Shown in pieces: positions 17,881 through 25,404 of a DNA stretch of 64,000 nt. Each line of letters starts with the position of its first letter. Within the stretch, counting starts at the first letter, position 1. The stretch comes from Paraburkholderia translucens (lineage in GTDB: Bacteria > Pseudomonadota > Gammaproteobacteria > Burkholderiales > Burkholderiaceae), in contig NZ_JAJITC010000007.1 in NCBI RefSeq assembly GCF_020881035.1, positions 62,001 through 126,000 of the forward strand. Direction: 5' to 3'. The position numbers and the translations under genes were made by a program. The notes under the pieces are model-generated. The model saw nothing but the letters and a program-made list of their open reading frames with translations, searched no databases and was not told the DNA's origin.

Positions 17881-18382
17881 GCGCTCCGGTGCACAGCGCC
17901 AATCGTCTCGGCAGACCGTCCGTCCTCCTTGACTCTAACTAAGCCCGACAAGTGGGAACGCTGGCACACATGCGTCGAGTGCGGACTGGAAGGCGGTCGA
18001 GACCGGGTCTGTGCCAACCTCGCACAGCATATTGCCTTTGGCACGGTGCATGAATCTGTAGCAGGTGTCTGCGGGCAGCAGGTGCTCGAGAGGGCGCTCG
18101 CTCTGCTCGAAACGCGTGGAGGGGACAAGGTCCATTGCGAGGAAACTCGCCCGGACCCGAAGGAAACTTCCGCCGAGTCTTCCGTGAAGCGCGCACCTCA
18201 TGCTTCAAGATAATCGGGAAAGACTGCGGGTGGGGGCACATGCCATGAGTAATTGCTCATTTGATCCATTTCGGAATGTATCCACCACCCAACGCGAACG
18301 TCGCTTGTCTGTCACGCTGATCCCGACGTACAGGTCGATATTGTTGCTCTCCGTTCCCCCGATAGTTGCGGCCGTCGCAGCT
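17881..18382. other. Stretch without a supported gene
   Basis: Open frames exist on both strands (for instance a minus-strand frame around 17935-18201), but none shows a recognisable domain or a ribosome site. Given the decayed genes just upstream this may be further degraded coding sequence. Confidence 0.5.
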
Positions 18383-20605
18383 TCACCGCGCCGCGAGCGC
18401 AGCCAGTTCCCCATCGAATGTTGGAATTAGATCAGAGAAACCGTCGGCCAGTTCTCCACGTTCCTTCAGCGATTTCACAATCGACGACCCCTGCAGAAAA
18501 TAAGCTCGCTGCTGTTCAGGCTGACTGGATTGACGACCCAGAGTCAAGTAACCGATCGCCAGCAGAACCGCTGCCATGGAGTTGTCGGGATCGGTTTTCA
18601 GTACCTTCTGGAAGCCGTCCATTGCACGAGCCAGCATGTCTTTGGCCGCGTCACGCTCGCCCTTCGCTTGCATGGCCATCGACAATGTGAAGGATGACTC
18701 GGCGAGCATCAGCATGTCGAGCACCGCGGTCGGATCTTCTTTCACCAGTTGCTCGTAGATACCTATCCCCTCCTTTGAGGCGGAGACCGCGCCTGCTGCG
18801 TCTCCAGATTGCAGCAGCAATTGCGCCTCTATCGTACGACACTCGGCTAACGCGGCGCGCCAGTCGGTGTTCGCTGGGTCGTGGGCCAGTAGCGCTCTCA
18901 GGATAGCGGCCGCTTTGTCCAACTGCTGCCTGGCAGGATCAGGCGGGTCGGCGGGATTGCGTGCACTGACCTCGAAGATGTAAGCCTGCGCCAACATGGC
19001 ACGCCACTGCGTGTCGTCCGGAGAACGCTGGGTTAACGTTTCAAGCTCGGACACCGCTAGCTTTGCTTCGGCAGCAGCCCCGGCCCGATCACCGGTCATC
19101 AACAGTGGCGCTGTTGACCCGAAGTGCGTCAACGCCGCGCCGACCTGCCGTTCGACGTTGGTTGGATCTTTTTGCGCCATCGCGGAGTAGATGTTGCCCG
19201 CCTTTTTGAGCTCGGTGAGCGCAACCTGTGGCCGCCCCTGCAGCATGTGCAAGGTGCCAATTTGTGTCAGGTCTCCCGCGGCGCAGAGTTGCCAGTCGTC
19301 ATTTCCGGGGTCCTGTTGCGCAAGCTCTTGTGAGATTCTCAATCCTTCTTCGAACGCGTCGAGCGCGCCGGCCCGGTCTCCTTGCATCAACAGCACAACC
19401 CCACATGCGTCATTGGCAGCAAGCCTGATCACATCGGCGTTGTGATGTCCGATCGTCACGTCGTCGCCTTTCGCTGCCTGCGTCTTTTGTCGGGTTGATT
19501 GCGACTCCGCAATTGTCCTCGCCTGTCGGTATTCGTTCAGTGCACCCGACAGGTTCCCGGCACTTTCAAGGATTCGGCCAGCCCGGAAATGATTGGCCGC
19601 TGTTGTGAGCTGTACCTCTATGTCGTCGGGGTAGCGCCGGAGCAAGGGCTCCGTGATTGCGATGGCGGCTTGGAATTGCGCAAGCGCGTTGGAGTCGCCT
19701 CGAGCTCGCAACGCGCTACCGAGAGACGCATGGGATTCTGCAAAATCGAGTTGCAACGGCACGTCATCAGGCGCGGCCTTAGCGAGGGGCGCTAGCAGGG
19801 CGAGCGCCTGCTGATACCGCGCGATTGCCCCCTGCAGATCGCCCTGCTGTTTAATCGACTCACCGACCCTGTCCATGCTGAGCGCCAACTCGCGAGTTGC
19901 ACGGGCGTTGTCCGGGTATTTCCTCAGGTTCGCCTCCGCGACCGACAGCGCTTTGGCGAAGGTTTCTCTCGCGGCACTCGTATCGCCGAGCAGGTTCTGA
20001 AGGTCGCCTGTGAATATCCGCGTCTTCACATCAGCCGGATCGTAGCTCACAGCCGTCAGGTACGCGTCCAAAGCAGCCGTCTTGTCGGTCCAGAAGGCCA
20101 GCGCACCGCGCTGTCGGGCGAGTTCCGCGGCTTCCTTGTGTCGTTGCTCAGTGGGAGCGGTCTGTCCTTCGGCACTGTTTATCACGCCCTGCTCCTCGTC
20201 ATGGAGAAGGGCCTCGGATGGCGCCGAATTTCCTGCGGCAAGCGCTTGAGCTGCCTCCTTAGCGCGAGGCGCGGCATTCATCTGATCCGCGAGCCTCTGA
20301 ATCGTGGCGAGCGCCTTTTTGTATTCGACGCGCACGTCCGCCAGCATCCGTTGGGTCTGCTGCCCGTTGCGGACCGCGGCCTCGAGTTGGGCACGGGTTT
20401 TCTCGTCGAGTTCGCCGCTGACCTTGACGAAGTTGTTGGTACCAGAGACGTTAATAGCATGGCCATTCTGTGCGGTCGCGACCTGGCCCACCGCGACCGG
20501 TGGCGGAGCGGGCTGCGGACTACGCGCAGACTGTGCAGGCGATTCGGCGGATACCGCGCCGGCCATCAGCATCGCGACCACTAAAGATGCGTAGAGGGCT
20601 TTCAT
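18383..20605 (-). CDS. Large exported TPR protein of an unrecognised two-gene unit
   Basis: This 740-residue protein has a signal peptide (ALYASLVVAMLMAGAVSA), a Pro-rich linker, a short beta-type motif GHAINVSGTNNFVKVSG at about 47-63, a coiled-coil-like segment (about 66-115), and then many tetratricopeptide repeats to the C-terminus. Typical repeats are LALSMDRVGESIKQQGDLQGAIARYQQAL and FAESHASLGSALRARGDSNALAQFQAAI. It should be a periplasmic or outer-surface scaffold. The start overlaps the stop of the small membrane protein upstream by 4 bp. That protein ends with the related motif GNAINVQGIGNHVH, so the two probably interact or share a binding partner. I do not recognise the system. Confidence 0.85.
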   Translation of the reverse strand: MKALYASLVVAMLMAGAVSAESPAQSARSPQPAPPPVAVGQVATAQNGHAINVSGTNNFVKVSGELDEKTRAQLEAAVRNGQQTQRMLADVRVEYKKALATIQRLADQMNAAPRAKEAAQALAAGNSAPSEALLHDEEQGVINSAEGQTAPTEQRHKEAAELARQRGALAFWTDKTAALDAYLTAVSYDPADVKTRIFTGDLQNLLGDTSAARETFAKALSVAEANLRKYPDNARATRELALSMDRVGESIKQQGDLQGAIARYQQALALLAPLAKAAPDDVPLQLDFAESHASLGSALRARGDSNALAQFQAAIAITEPLLRRYPDDIEVQLTTAANHFRAGRILESAGNLSGALNEYRQARTIAESQSTRQKTQAAKGDDVTIGHHNADVIRLAANDACGVVLLMQGDRAGALDAFEEGLRISQELAQQDPGNDDWQLCAAGDLTQIGTLHMLQGRPQVALTELKKAGNIYSAMAQKDPTNVERQVGAALTHFGSTAPLLMTGDRAGAAAEAKLAVSELETLTQRSPDDTQWRAMLAQAYIFEVSARNPADPPDPARQQLDKAAAILRALLAHDPANTDWRAALAECRTIEAQLLLQSGDAAGAVSASKEGIGIYEQLVKEDPTAVLDMLMLAESSFTLSMAMQAKGERDAAKDMLARAMDGFQKVLKTDPDNSMAAVLLAIGYLTLGRQSSQPEQQRAYFLQGSSIVKSLKERGELADGFSDLIPTFDGELAALAAR

Positions 20606-20919
20606 TGCTTTTCCGTATGGACGTGATTCCCAATCCCTTGCACATTGATCGCGTTGCCACCCGAGGCACTAGCGCTTTGAACTGGTGCTGGCGCCGACAG
20701 TTGAGAGGGGCTAACGGTCGCCGTTTGTGCGACCGGCTCAGGTGATGGCCTGTGAAGGACGCCCGTGCTGACAAGCAATGCGACGGCCGCCGCAATCGCT
20801 GCGCCCACGAAGCGCAACGTCTTCTGGTTTCCATCCTGTCTCAACCAAGCCCACGCTTCATGTGAACGTGGCCGGTGTTCGTCGACGGGCTTTCCGTTGT
20901 CCTGTTGTACTCGCCGCAT
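20602..20919 (-). CDS. Small single-pass membrane protein paired with the TPR protein
   Basis: This is a 105-residue protein. It has a basic cytoplasmic N-terminus (about 1-35), one membrane helix (LRFVGAAIAAAVALLVSTGVL), a Ser/Pro/Gln-rich periplasmic linker and a C-terminal motif GNAINVQGIGNHVHTEKQ. The ATG at 20919 has AGGAG nine bases upstream, while the longer frame from 21027 has no such support. Its stop overlaps the start of the TPR protein, and both carry an AINV-x-G-x-x-N-x-V motif, here at the C-terminus and there just after the signal peptide. Function unknown. The domain layout suggests an anti-sigma-like or anchoring role, but no sigma factor is next to it. Confidence 0.75.
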   Translation of the reverse strand: MRRVQQDNGKPVDEHRPRSHEAWAWLRQDGNQKTLRFVGAAIAAAVALLVSTGVLHRPSPEPVAQTATVSPSQLSAPAPVQSASASGGNAINVQGIGNHVHTEKQ

Positions 20920-22254
20920 GGAAAACTCCTTGCAGAGATGGACGAAATCATTATAGGTAAAACGAACGCGATCGACCCAGTTATAAACCAGCCACGTTCT
21001 ACGAGACCGGTAATGTGAGTGATCCATTCAATGCCGACAATCGGCATGAATAAATCGTTGTACTGATGTATGCGGTGACGCAAGTCTGGCTCTTCCAGCG
21101 AGGTATGCACGAGGCCACCCAGATCGAGCCAGACGCCAGATAGAAAACGCCACGGAAGACTCTCCGTGGCGGGTAACGCCGAACGAGGTTATGCCGCAAA
21201 GAGCTCTATCTGCGATCCCTTGCCCCAGCCTTTCCTCCTAGGCGAACTGTAGCCCGGCTTCGTTTTCTGCAAGCAGTGCGACAACAGCCGGCTATGCTTC
21301 AGGCCGTGCCGCATGAGCTGACGCCGCGCAACATCCGGTGCCCATTGGCGATATGGCACATCCAGTGATTGTCGGCGTCCACGCACATCACTGCGCGTCC
21401 ACCCGCGCTCCGTCGCGGCTTGCGCTTTTTATCTGGCCAGCAACTCTTCCTTGCTGTGCTTGACAGGAGGGAGCGGCTTTTCCAGCGACATTGCAAACGC
21501 AACGACCGGATCGTAGTTACACCCTGCCCGGCTAGCGCGCTCCCGCCACGACGAGCGACGCAAGATACCGTCAGCCATGCCGACCTGCTGCTTTGCCAGG
21601 CTAATCGCGCCGAAGCGTGCGACCATTTCCCACTGCGAATAGCCGGAAAGCGGCGGCGCACTTCGGCAGCACGGCGTTGACCGGAGAGCGTCGGCTATTT
21701 CACTCATCAAGAGACGTCCGGCCTAACGACTGTCGAAAGACCGCTCAGGGTCGGGTCCAGCCGATCACAGCTAGCGCTGCTGTTCGCCCCCGTTTGCAAA
21801 CCGCGTCCGGCAGCGCCCGGCCATGAGCCGCCCTTCACTTTGAACTCGCGCAGTCATTCCGGCGTCGGCTGCGCTTTGGAAACGGCCAGTCAGTGCACTG
21901 ATCTGATGCAAATTCAGGGGGGGCGGTGCGCGGTTCCGTCTGTTCGATCCCTCCGCAGAAGGTGCGGTGCCGACCCAAGCTTGCGCCTGCCGGCCACTGC
22001 CTGTCTAACCTGCGCGCCATCCCAGGCAGGTCCAGTCACTTCGTCTGCAGAACGGGCCATCTGGTGAAACAGTTACAAGATAGTTATTGACGCTGGTAGC
22101 ACCCGGCGGGTACCGTGTCGTCTGAAGTTCAAGAAGTTCGATTGCTGTTCATCAATTGCTCGCTCCTCAGCGGTATTCGTTGTCCTCTCCCTCCTTGATG
22201 CTTCACGCGCTCCTTAACAGAGCAAATTTCTCTATTTTTTCTCAAGGAATCTTC
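20920..22254. other. 1.3-kb stretch with no well-supported gene
   Basis: The best candidate here is a minus-strand frame from about 21705 down to 21429 (about 92 residues, with ARFGAISLAKQQVGMADGIL and SWRERASRAGCNYDPVVAFA), which looks protein-like but has no clear ribosome site. I would not give it more than one chance in three. The stretch also holds one copy of an 88-bp dispersed repeat (21743-21830). Its last 150 bp form the untranslated leader region of the cold-shock gene. Confidence 0.5.
21743..21830 (+). repeat. 88-bp dispersed intergenic repeat, copy 1
   Basis: This copy and those at 24845-24932 and 29949-30036 align without gaps over 88 bases in the same orientation. The conserved core runs from CGGGTCCAGC through CACAGCTAGCGCTG, CGCCCCCGTTTG and GCAGCGCCCGGCCA. 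Only a handful of positions differ. All three copies are outside genes. The core includes the small palindrome CAGCTAGCGCTG. Confidence 0.85.
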
Positions 22255-22458
22255 ATGGATACCGGTATCGTCAAGTGGTTCAACGACAGCAAAGGCTTTG
22301 GCTTCATCACCCCAGACAATGGCGGAGACGATCTATTCGCGCACTTCTCCGAAATCAGCGGCGACGGTTTCAAGACGCTGGCTGAGAATCAGAAGGTCAG
22401 CTTTGAAACGAAGCGAGGCCCGAAGGGTCTGCAAGCGGCTAACATCAAGCCGCTGTAA
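22255..22458 (+). CDS. CspA-family cold-shock protein
   Basis: This is a 67-residue single cold-shock domain with the nucleic-acid-binding motifs KGFGFI (RNP1) and DLFAHF (RNP2). It is a single-stranded RNA/DNA-binding RNA chaperone of the cytoplasm. The start ATG at 22255 follows AAGGAAT. It has a long AT-richer leader (about 150 bases without a gene), as usual for cold-shock-regulated csp genes, and is followed by a hairpin. It heads a cluster of small proteins that ends with an S21 gene, pointing to a shared stress role. Confidence 0.95.
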   Translation: MDTGIVKWFNDSKGFGFITPDNGGDDLFAHFSEISGDGFKTLAENQKVSFETKRGPKGLQAANIKPL

Positions 22459-22469
22459 AGTTTGAAGGG

Positions 22470-22495
22470 CCCGGTCTCCCGCGATGGAGGCCGGG
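22470..22495 (+). terminator. Hairpin after the cold-shock gene
   Basis: CCCGGTCTCC and GGAGGCCGGG form a ten-pair stem with one G-U pair around a CGCGAT loop, starting 11 bases after the stop codon. There is no real T-run behind it, so it may act as an mRNA-stabilising structure as much as a terminator. Confidence 0.6.
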
Positions 22496-22736
22496 TTGCA
22501 GCGACACCCGCGCGGAGCTTCGTCCGCTGAAGTTGGCGCGATCGCTCTTAGCTGCACCTGTTTGTTCAGCAGCTTACCGGGCGCCACACACCTCGTTACG
22601 CTTCATTCTCCCCTCCGGCCTCAACGCCTCTTTTCGCTTTCCGGCTGCGTCAGATTCTGCTCGCAAGAGCTTTGAATCGGTGTACCCGTGCACCTTTCGC
22701 ACGGCACGCCCGCACCCGAACATCATTAGAATTAAA

Positions 22737-22961
22737 ATGCACAACAAACAAATTCAACAATACAACGGCTATGCCGTCCAAGCCTCGGTGCATCGTTTGC
22801 CCGACGGCAGTTTTTCATCCAACCTGCGGCTCGAACGCACCGATAGCGCGCGCGCCGAAGGCCGCTACCAGTTCTATTCGCTCGATTACTTCACGAGTGA
22901 AGAGCAGGCGCTGCAGCACTCGACACACTGGGCACGCAACTGGGTCGACACGCGCGGTTAA
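22737..22961 (+). CDS. Small conserved protein of the cold-shock cluster
   Basis: This 74-residue protein starts at an ATG at 22737. It has the pattern YNGYAVQASVHRLPDG, then LRLERTDSARAEGRYQFYSLDYFTSEEQALQHS, then WARNWVDTRG. That is an alpha/beta layout with a C-terminal helix ending in W-A-x-x-W-x-D. The 71-residue protein at 24151 has the same layout and a matching end (KKWAQEWLDVRFG), so the two are paralogues. Such small proteins are common in Burkholderiales next to csp genes, but I know no function. Confidence 0.7.
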   Translation: MHNKQIQQYNGYAVQASVHRLPDGSFSSNLRLERTDSARAEGRYQFYSLDYFTSEEQALQHSTHWARNWVDTRG

Positions 22962-23472
22962 CAGGCGACGCACCGGTTCGATACAACCAACACATGTGAG
23001 ATACCAGGTCGACGACGCACTTGGTTCGTCAATAGACGGAGCGCCTCATGTACCGAATGATCCCAGATCGGGGTTTCGAGATTCATGTTGACCTGACGTC
23101 CTCGGCAGAGGACCTATTCAACATGAGCTTTTCAGGTAAAAAGTAGCGGCACAACGCAACGGGCCGCATTTCGCCGCCGCTGACGCCACGCCACGCCACG
23201 CGCATGCTCGCAGTGATGCGTTTTTCCGACTTCGTGAAAGAAGCAGAGACAACAAAACATTCGCTGTACAAATAGGGCAATGGGTGTAGCATGAAAGAGT
23301 TGATTGACCCACAGCCCTTCTCTGCGCCTCCCCAGTTGCCTTTTCCAACGGAATCGGGCCGCTCACTTTCATCACAGGCCGAACAACACGGCCGATCATG
23401 TGAAGACTGAACTCAGTCGCTCACACTCTTTTCCCGTTTCGTCGCGTGTTGACGCGGCCTCAAAGGAATTTC
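22962..23472. other. Stretch between small genes
   Basis: Apart from the fragment at 23048-23146 I see no supported gene here. A 39-codon frame at 23291 (starting MKELIDPQPFSAPPQ) lacks a ribosome site. The final 40 bases carry the ribosome site of the next small gene. Confidence 0.5.
23048..23146 (+). pseudogene. Fragment of a small Burkholderiales-type conserved protein
   Basis: A 32-codon frame begins MYRMIPDRGFEIHVDLTSS and then reads DLFNMSFSGKK before a stop. This resembles the first third of a family of roughly 70-80-residue proteins often seen near cold-shock genes. The remainder is absent, so it looks truncated. The evidence is limited to the family resemblance as I recall it. Confidence 0.3.
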
Positions 23473-23763
23473 ATGACAACCGGTTTCCGTCACTACCGTG
23501 GACTGGAAGTTTGTCCACTGGTGTATCCACATCGTGCCACCGAGCCCGGACGCGGACACAACTACGACGAAGGGTTCGACGCCGCCGTGCGTATCGAGGA
23601 GCCGGCAAGCTCAGGGGAAGCGCCCCGCAGCCGCGTATTCCGGCTTGCGGTGACAAGGCCCTTCCAGAGCGCCGGCGACGCGCGGCGTGCGTCGACTGCC
23701 TATGCGGAACGCCTCATCGACAGGTGTTCCCAAGACACGAACATCCTCAATCTGGTGTTGTGA
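23473..23763 (+). CDS. Small conserved protein of the cold-shock cluster
   Basis: This 96-residue protein has a good AAAGGAA site seven bases before its ATG. It contains YRGLEVCPLVYPH, NYDEGFDAAVRIEE, SRVFRLAVTRPFQSAGDARRAS and YAERLIDRC, which suggests an antiparallel sheet packed by one helix. The build is like that of the neighbouring 74- and 71-residue proteins, with an extra N-terminal loop. Function unknown. Linkage to csp and rpsU suggests a stress or translation-related role. Confidence 0.65.
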   Translation: MTTGFRHYRGLEVCPLVYPHRATEPGRGHNYDEGFDAAVRIEEPASSGEAPRSRVFRLAVTRPFQSAGDARRASTAYAERLIDRCSQDTNILNLVL

Positions 23764-23839
23764 TTCGCACCTCGCTGCACACCGGAACCCATCGCCACAC
23801 GTCCGTGGCGGGACACGCAGGCAACATCGGAGATTTGAC

Positions 23840-24079
23840 ATGGAAAGAGCTGATCTCTTGAAGTGGATTCGACGCGACGGCTCTGGACTTGTCGACCGGT
23901 TTCTGCCGTCAGGGGCCCGCGCCGAGCTCGAAAAGGTGATCCTCGACGGTCGCCACGAGGTCGACGCGGATGCTTATCTGATGTTTGTGTCAGTTCGCGC
24001 ACTGCTGCGGAAGGATGGCATGGCGGGCTGCGATTCGGATCGCGAGGCCGGCCGGATCATGGCACTGCTGAATGCGTGA
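23840..24079 (+). CDS. Small helical protein of unknown function
   Basis: This 79-residue protein runs from an ATG at 23840. It is almost wholly helical by composition (LLKWIRRDGSGLVDRFLPSGARAELEKVIL, then YLMFVSVRALLRKDGMAGC). No domain is recognised. It lies 76 bp after the previous small gene and 71 bp before the next one on the same strand. The ORF is plausible from composition and spacing, but a strong ribosome site is lacking. Confidence 0.5.
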   Translation: MERADLLKWIRRDGSGLVDRFLPSGARAELEKVILDGRHEVDADAYLMFVSVRALLRKDGMAGCDSDREAGRIMALLNA

Positions 24080-24150
24080 CGCAGCCCATCCCAGTCACGC
24101 GACGCTGGCGCAACGGTGATCGCGGCGCGGCAACCGAACAAGGAACGACA

Positions 24151-24366
24151 ATGCGCTTCAATTCGACGCGATTCATCATCGACCCAACGCCACGCAGGGC
24201 TGACGGCGAATACATGGCTCATGCCCGCATCAGTAGCAGCCGTGCGGATGGGAGCCAGTACGCCGTTCATCTAAGTGGTGATCTCGCGGGCTTCGACGTG
24301 CGCGAAGACGCCATTGCCCATGCGAAAAAATGGGCGCAGGAGTGGCTGGACGTGCGCTTTGGCTGA
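24151..24366 (+). CDS. Small conserved protein, paralogue of the one at 22737
   Basis: This 71-residue protein has AAGGAAC before its ATG. The sequence reads DGEYMAHARISSSRADGSQYAVHLSGDLAGFDVREDAIAHA in two halves and ends KKWAQEWLDVRFG. This parallels the layout and the W-A-x-x-W-x-D ending of the 74-residue protein upstream. The two share a fold and probably a role in the cold-shock cluster. No biochemical function is known to me. Confidence 0.7.
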   Translation: MRFNSTRFIIDPTPRRADGEYMAHARISSSRADGSQYAVHLSGDLAGFDVREDAIAHAKKWAQEWLDVRFG

Positions 24367-24552
24367 AGGGAGTCTCGCATCGACAGGGGGGTTATCGTAC
24401 GCACCACCGGAGCAAAGGCGTCGGGCCACAAGGAGCACCGATCGTGTCTCTACCCCTTCATCAGATGACATTCACCGCAACGAAACCGAGCAGCGAACCC
24501 CGTCGCGGACGTCCAGACGAGTCACCGCGCAAACTCACATCCAGGAAGAAAA

Positions 24553-24765
24553 TTGACTACTGTAACTCCCAAGCTGAACGAACCGGTGGAGGTCGCGTTG
24601 CGCCGCTTCCGACGTTCGATCGAGAGCACCGGTTTGATAAAGGAACTGCGGGCCAGAACAGCTTATGAAACACCGACTGCGAAACGCAAACGAAAAAAGG
24701 CTGCCGCTGTGGCCCGACTCGAAAAACAGATCAAACGGTCGTTGCCACCGAGGAAGCTGTACTGA
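24553..24765 (+). CDS. rpsU: Ribosomal protein bS21 (TTG start)
   Basis: This 70-residue protein is a clear bS21 ([28 protein letters not shown] in overlapping halves, then [14 protein letters not shown]). It binds the 30S platform near the 3' end of 16S rRNA and affects initiation. The start codon is TTG at 24553, preceded by AGGAAGAAAA, which should lower its translation. The C-terminal third ([14 protein letters not shown]) departs from the usual housekeeping copy, and Burkholderiales often carry more than one rpsU. Linkage to csp suggests a condition-specific variant that could make specialised ribosomes in the cold. Confidence 0.9.
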   Translation: MTTVTPKLNEPVEVALRRFRRSIESTGLIKELRARTAYETPTAKRKRKKAAAVARLEKQIKRSLPPRKLY

Positions 24766-25114
24766 GCCGAAGTTGTGATGCGGGTAAGCGAGCGGCGGCT
24801 GTCCTCCCGGAGCAGTCGTTGTTGGCTCTGCGGTCTGGATGACAGCAATGGTTCGGGTCCAGCCGACCACAGCTAGCGCTGCCGTTCGCCCCCGTTTGCA
24901 AACCGCGTCCGGCAGCGCCCGGCCATGAACGGCCTTTCAACGCTACCTGGTTAGCTCCCGGGAATGGCGGATGGACACTCACCTGCAGTCATTCCGTTGA
25001 CGCAGGCAATCGGCGTCGACTGCGTGCGCCGTCGAATCATAGGGGGCACGATTTCCTGGACTCGTATAGCGCCTGTTGGACGCTGCGGCGGCTTTTGCCA
25101 ACGCCCGAGTCGGC
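24766..25114. other. Intergenic stretch containing repeat copy 2
   Basis: There is no supported gene between rpsU and the DUF4242 gene. The stretch contains the second copy of the 88-bp repeat (24845-24932) and otherwise shows no recognisable element. Confidence 0.6.
24845..24932 (+). repeat. 88-bp dispersed intergenic repeat, copy 2
   Basis: Same orientation and length as the copies at 21743 and 29949. This copy diverges in its first seven bases and has a few single-base changes in the core, such as GACCACAGC for GATCACAGC and GCCGTTCG for GCTGTTCG. Confidence 0.85.
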
Positions 25115-25366
25115 TCAGCTCTGGATGACCTCGCCTGACCAGATGTGGTCGAAGGCAGCCCCGGCTTCCCGCTGCACATTGCGGACGGTCTCGGCGTCGG
25201 GCGCTTCATACTCACAGATCATGTGCCGGCGATCGACGGATACTACGCTGCGTATCCAGACGACGCCCTGTACTTCGCTGCACGGCGCGAGACGGTCTTC
25301 CACAACGGACAGGTCTTCGTCCGACTGCGGCGTCGGAAAGCTCCTTTCGACCACAACGTGCGACAT
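25115..25366 (-). CDS. DUF4242-family small protein
   Basis: This 83-residue ferredoxin-like protein starts MSHVVVERSFPTPQSDEDL, with the central motif VWIRSVVSVDRRHMICEYEAPDAETV, as in DUF4242 (nickel-binding-like) proteins. The ATG at 25366 has GGAGGAG upstream. It follows the large SARP/AAA regulator by 38 bp on the same strand and is probably its co-transcribed partner. This pairing is recurrent in Burkholderiales as far as I know. Function unknown. Confidence 0.8.
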   Translation of the reverse strand: MSHVVVERSFPTPQSDEDLSVVEDRLAPCSEVQGVVWIRSVVSVDRRHMICEYEAPDAETVRNVQREAGAAFDHIWSGEVIQS

Positions 25367-25404
25367 GGCACTCCTCCGATAGCGGCGCAGTTGGCACGCC
25401 AAAG

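Noticed and set aside
23291..23410. 39-codon frame starting MKELIDPQPF
   Set aside because: There is no ribosome site and no family resemblance, and its length is easily reached by chance.
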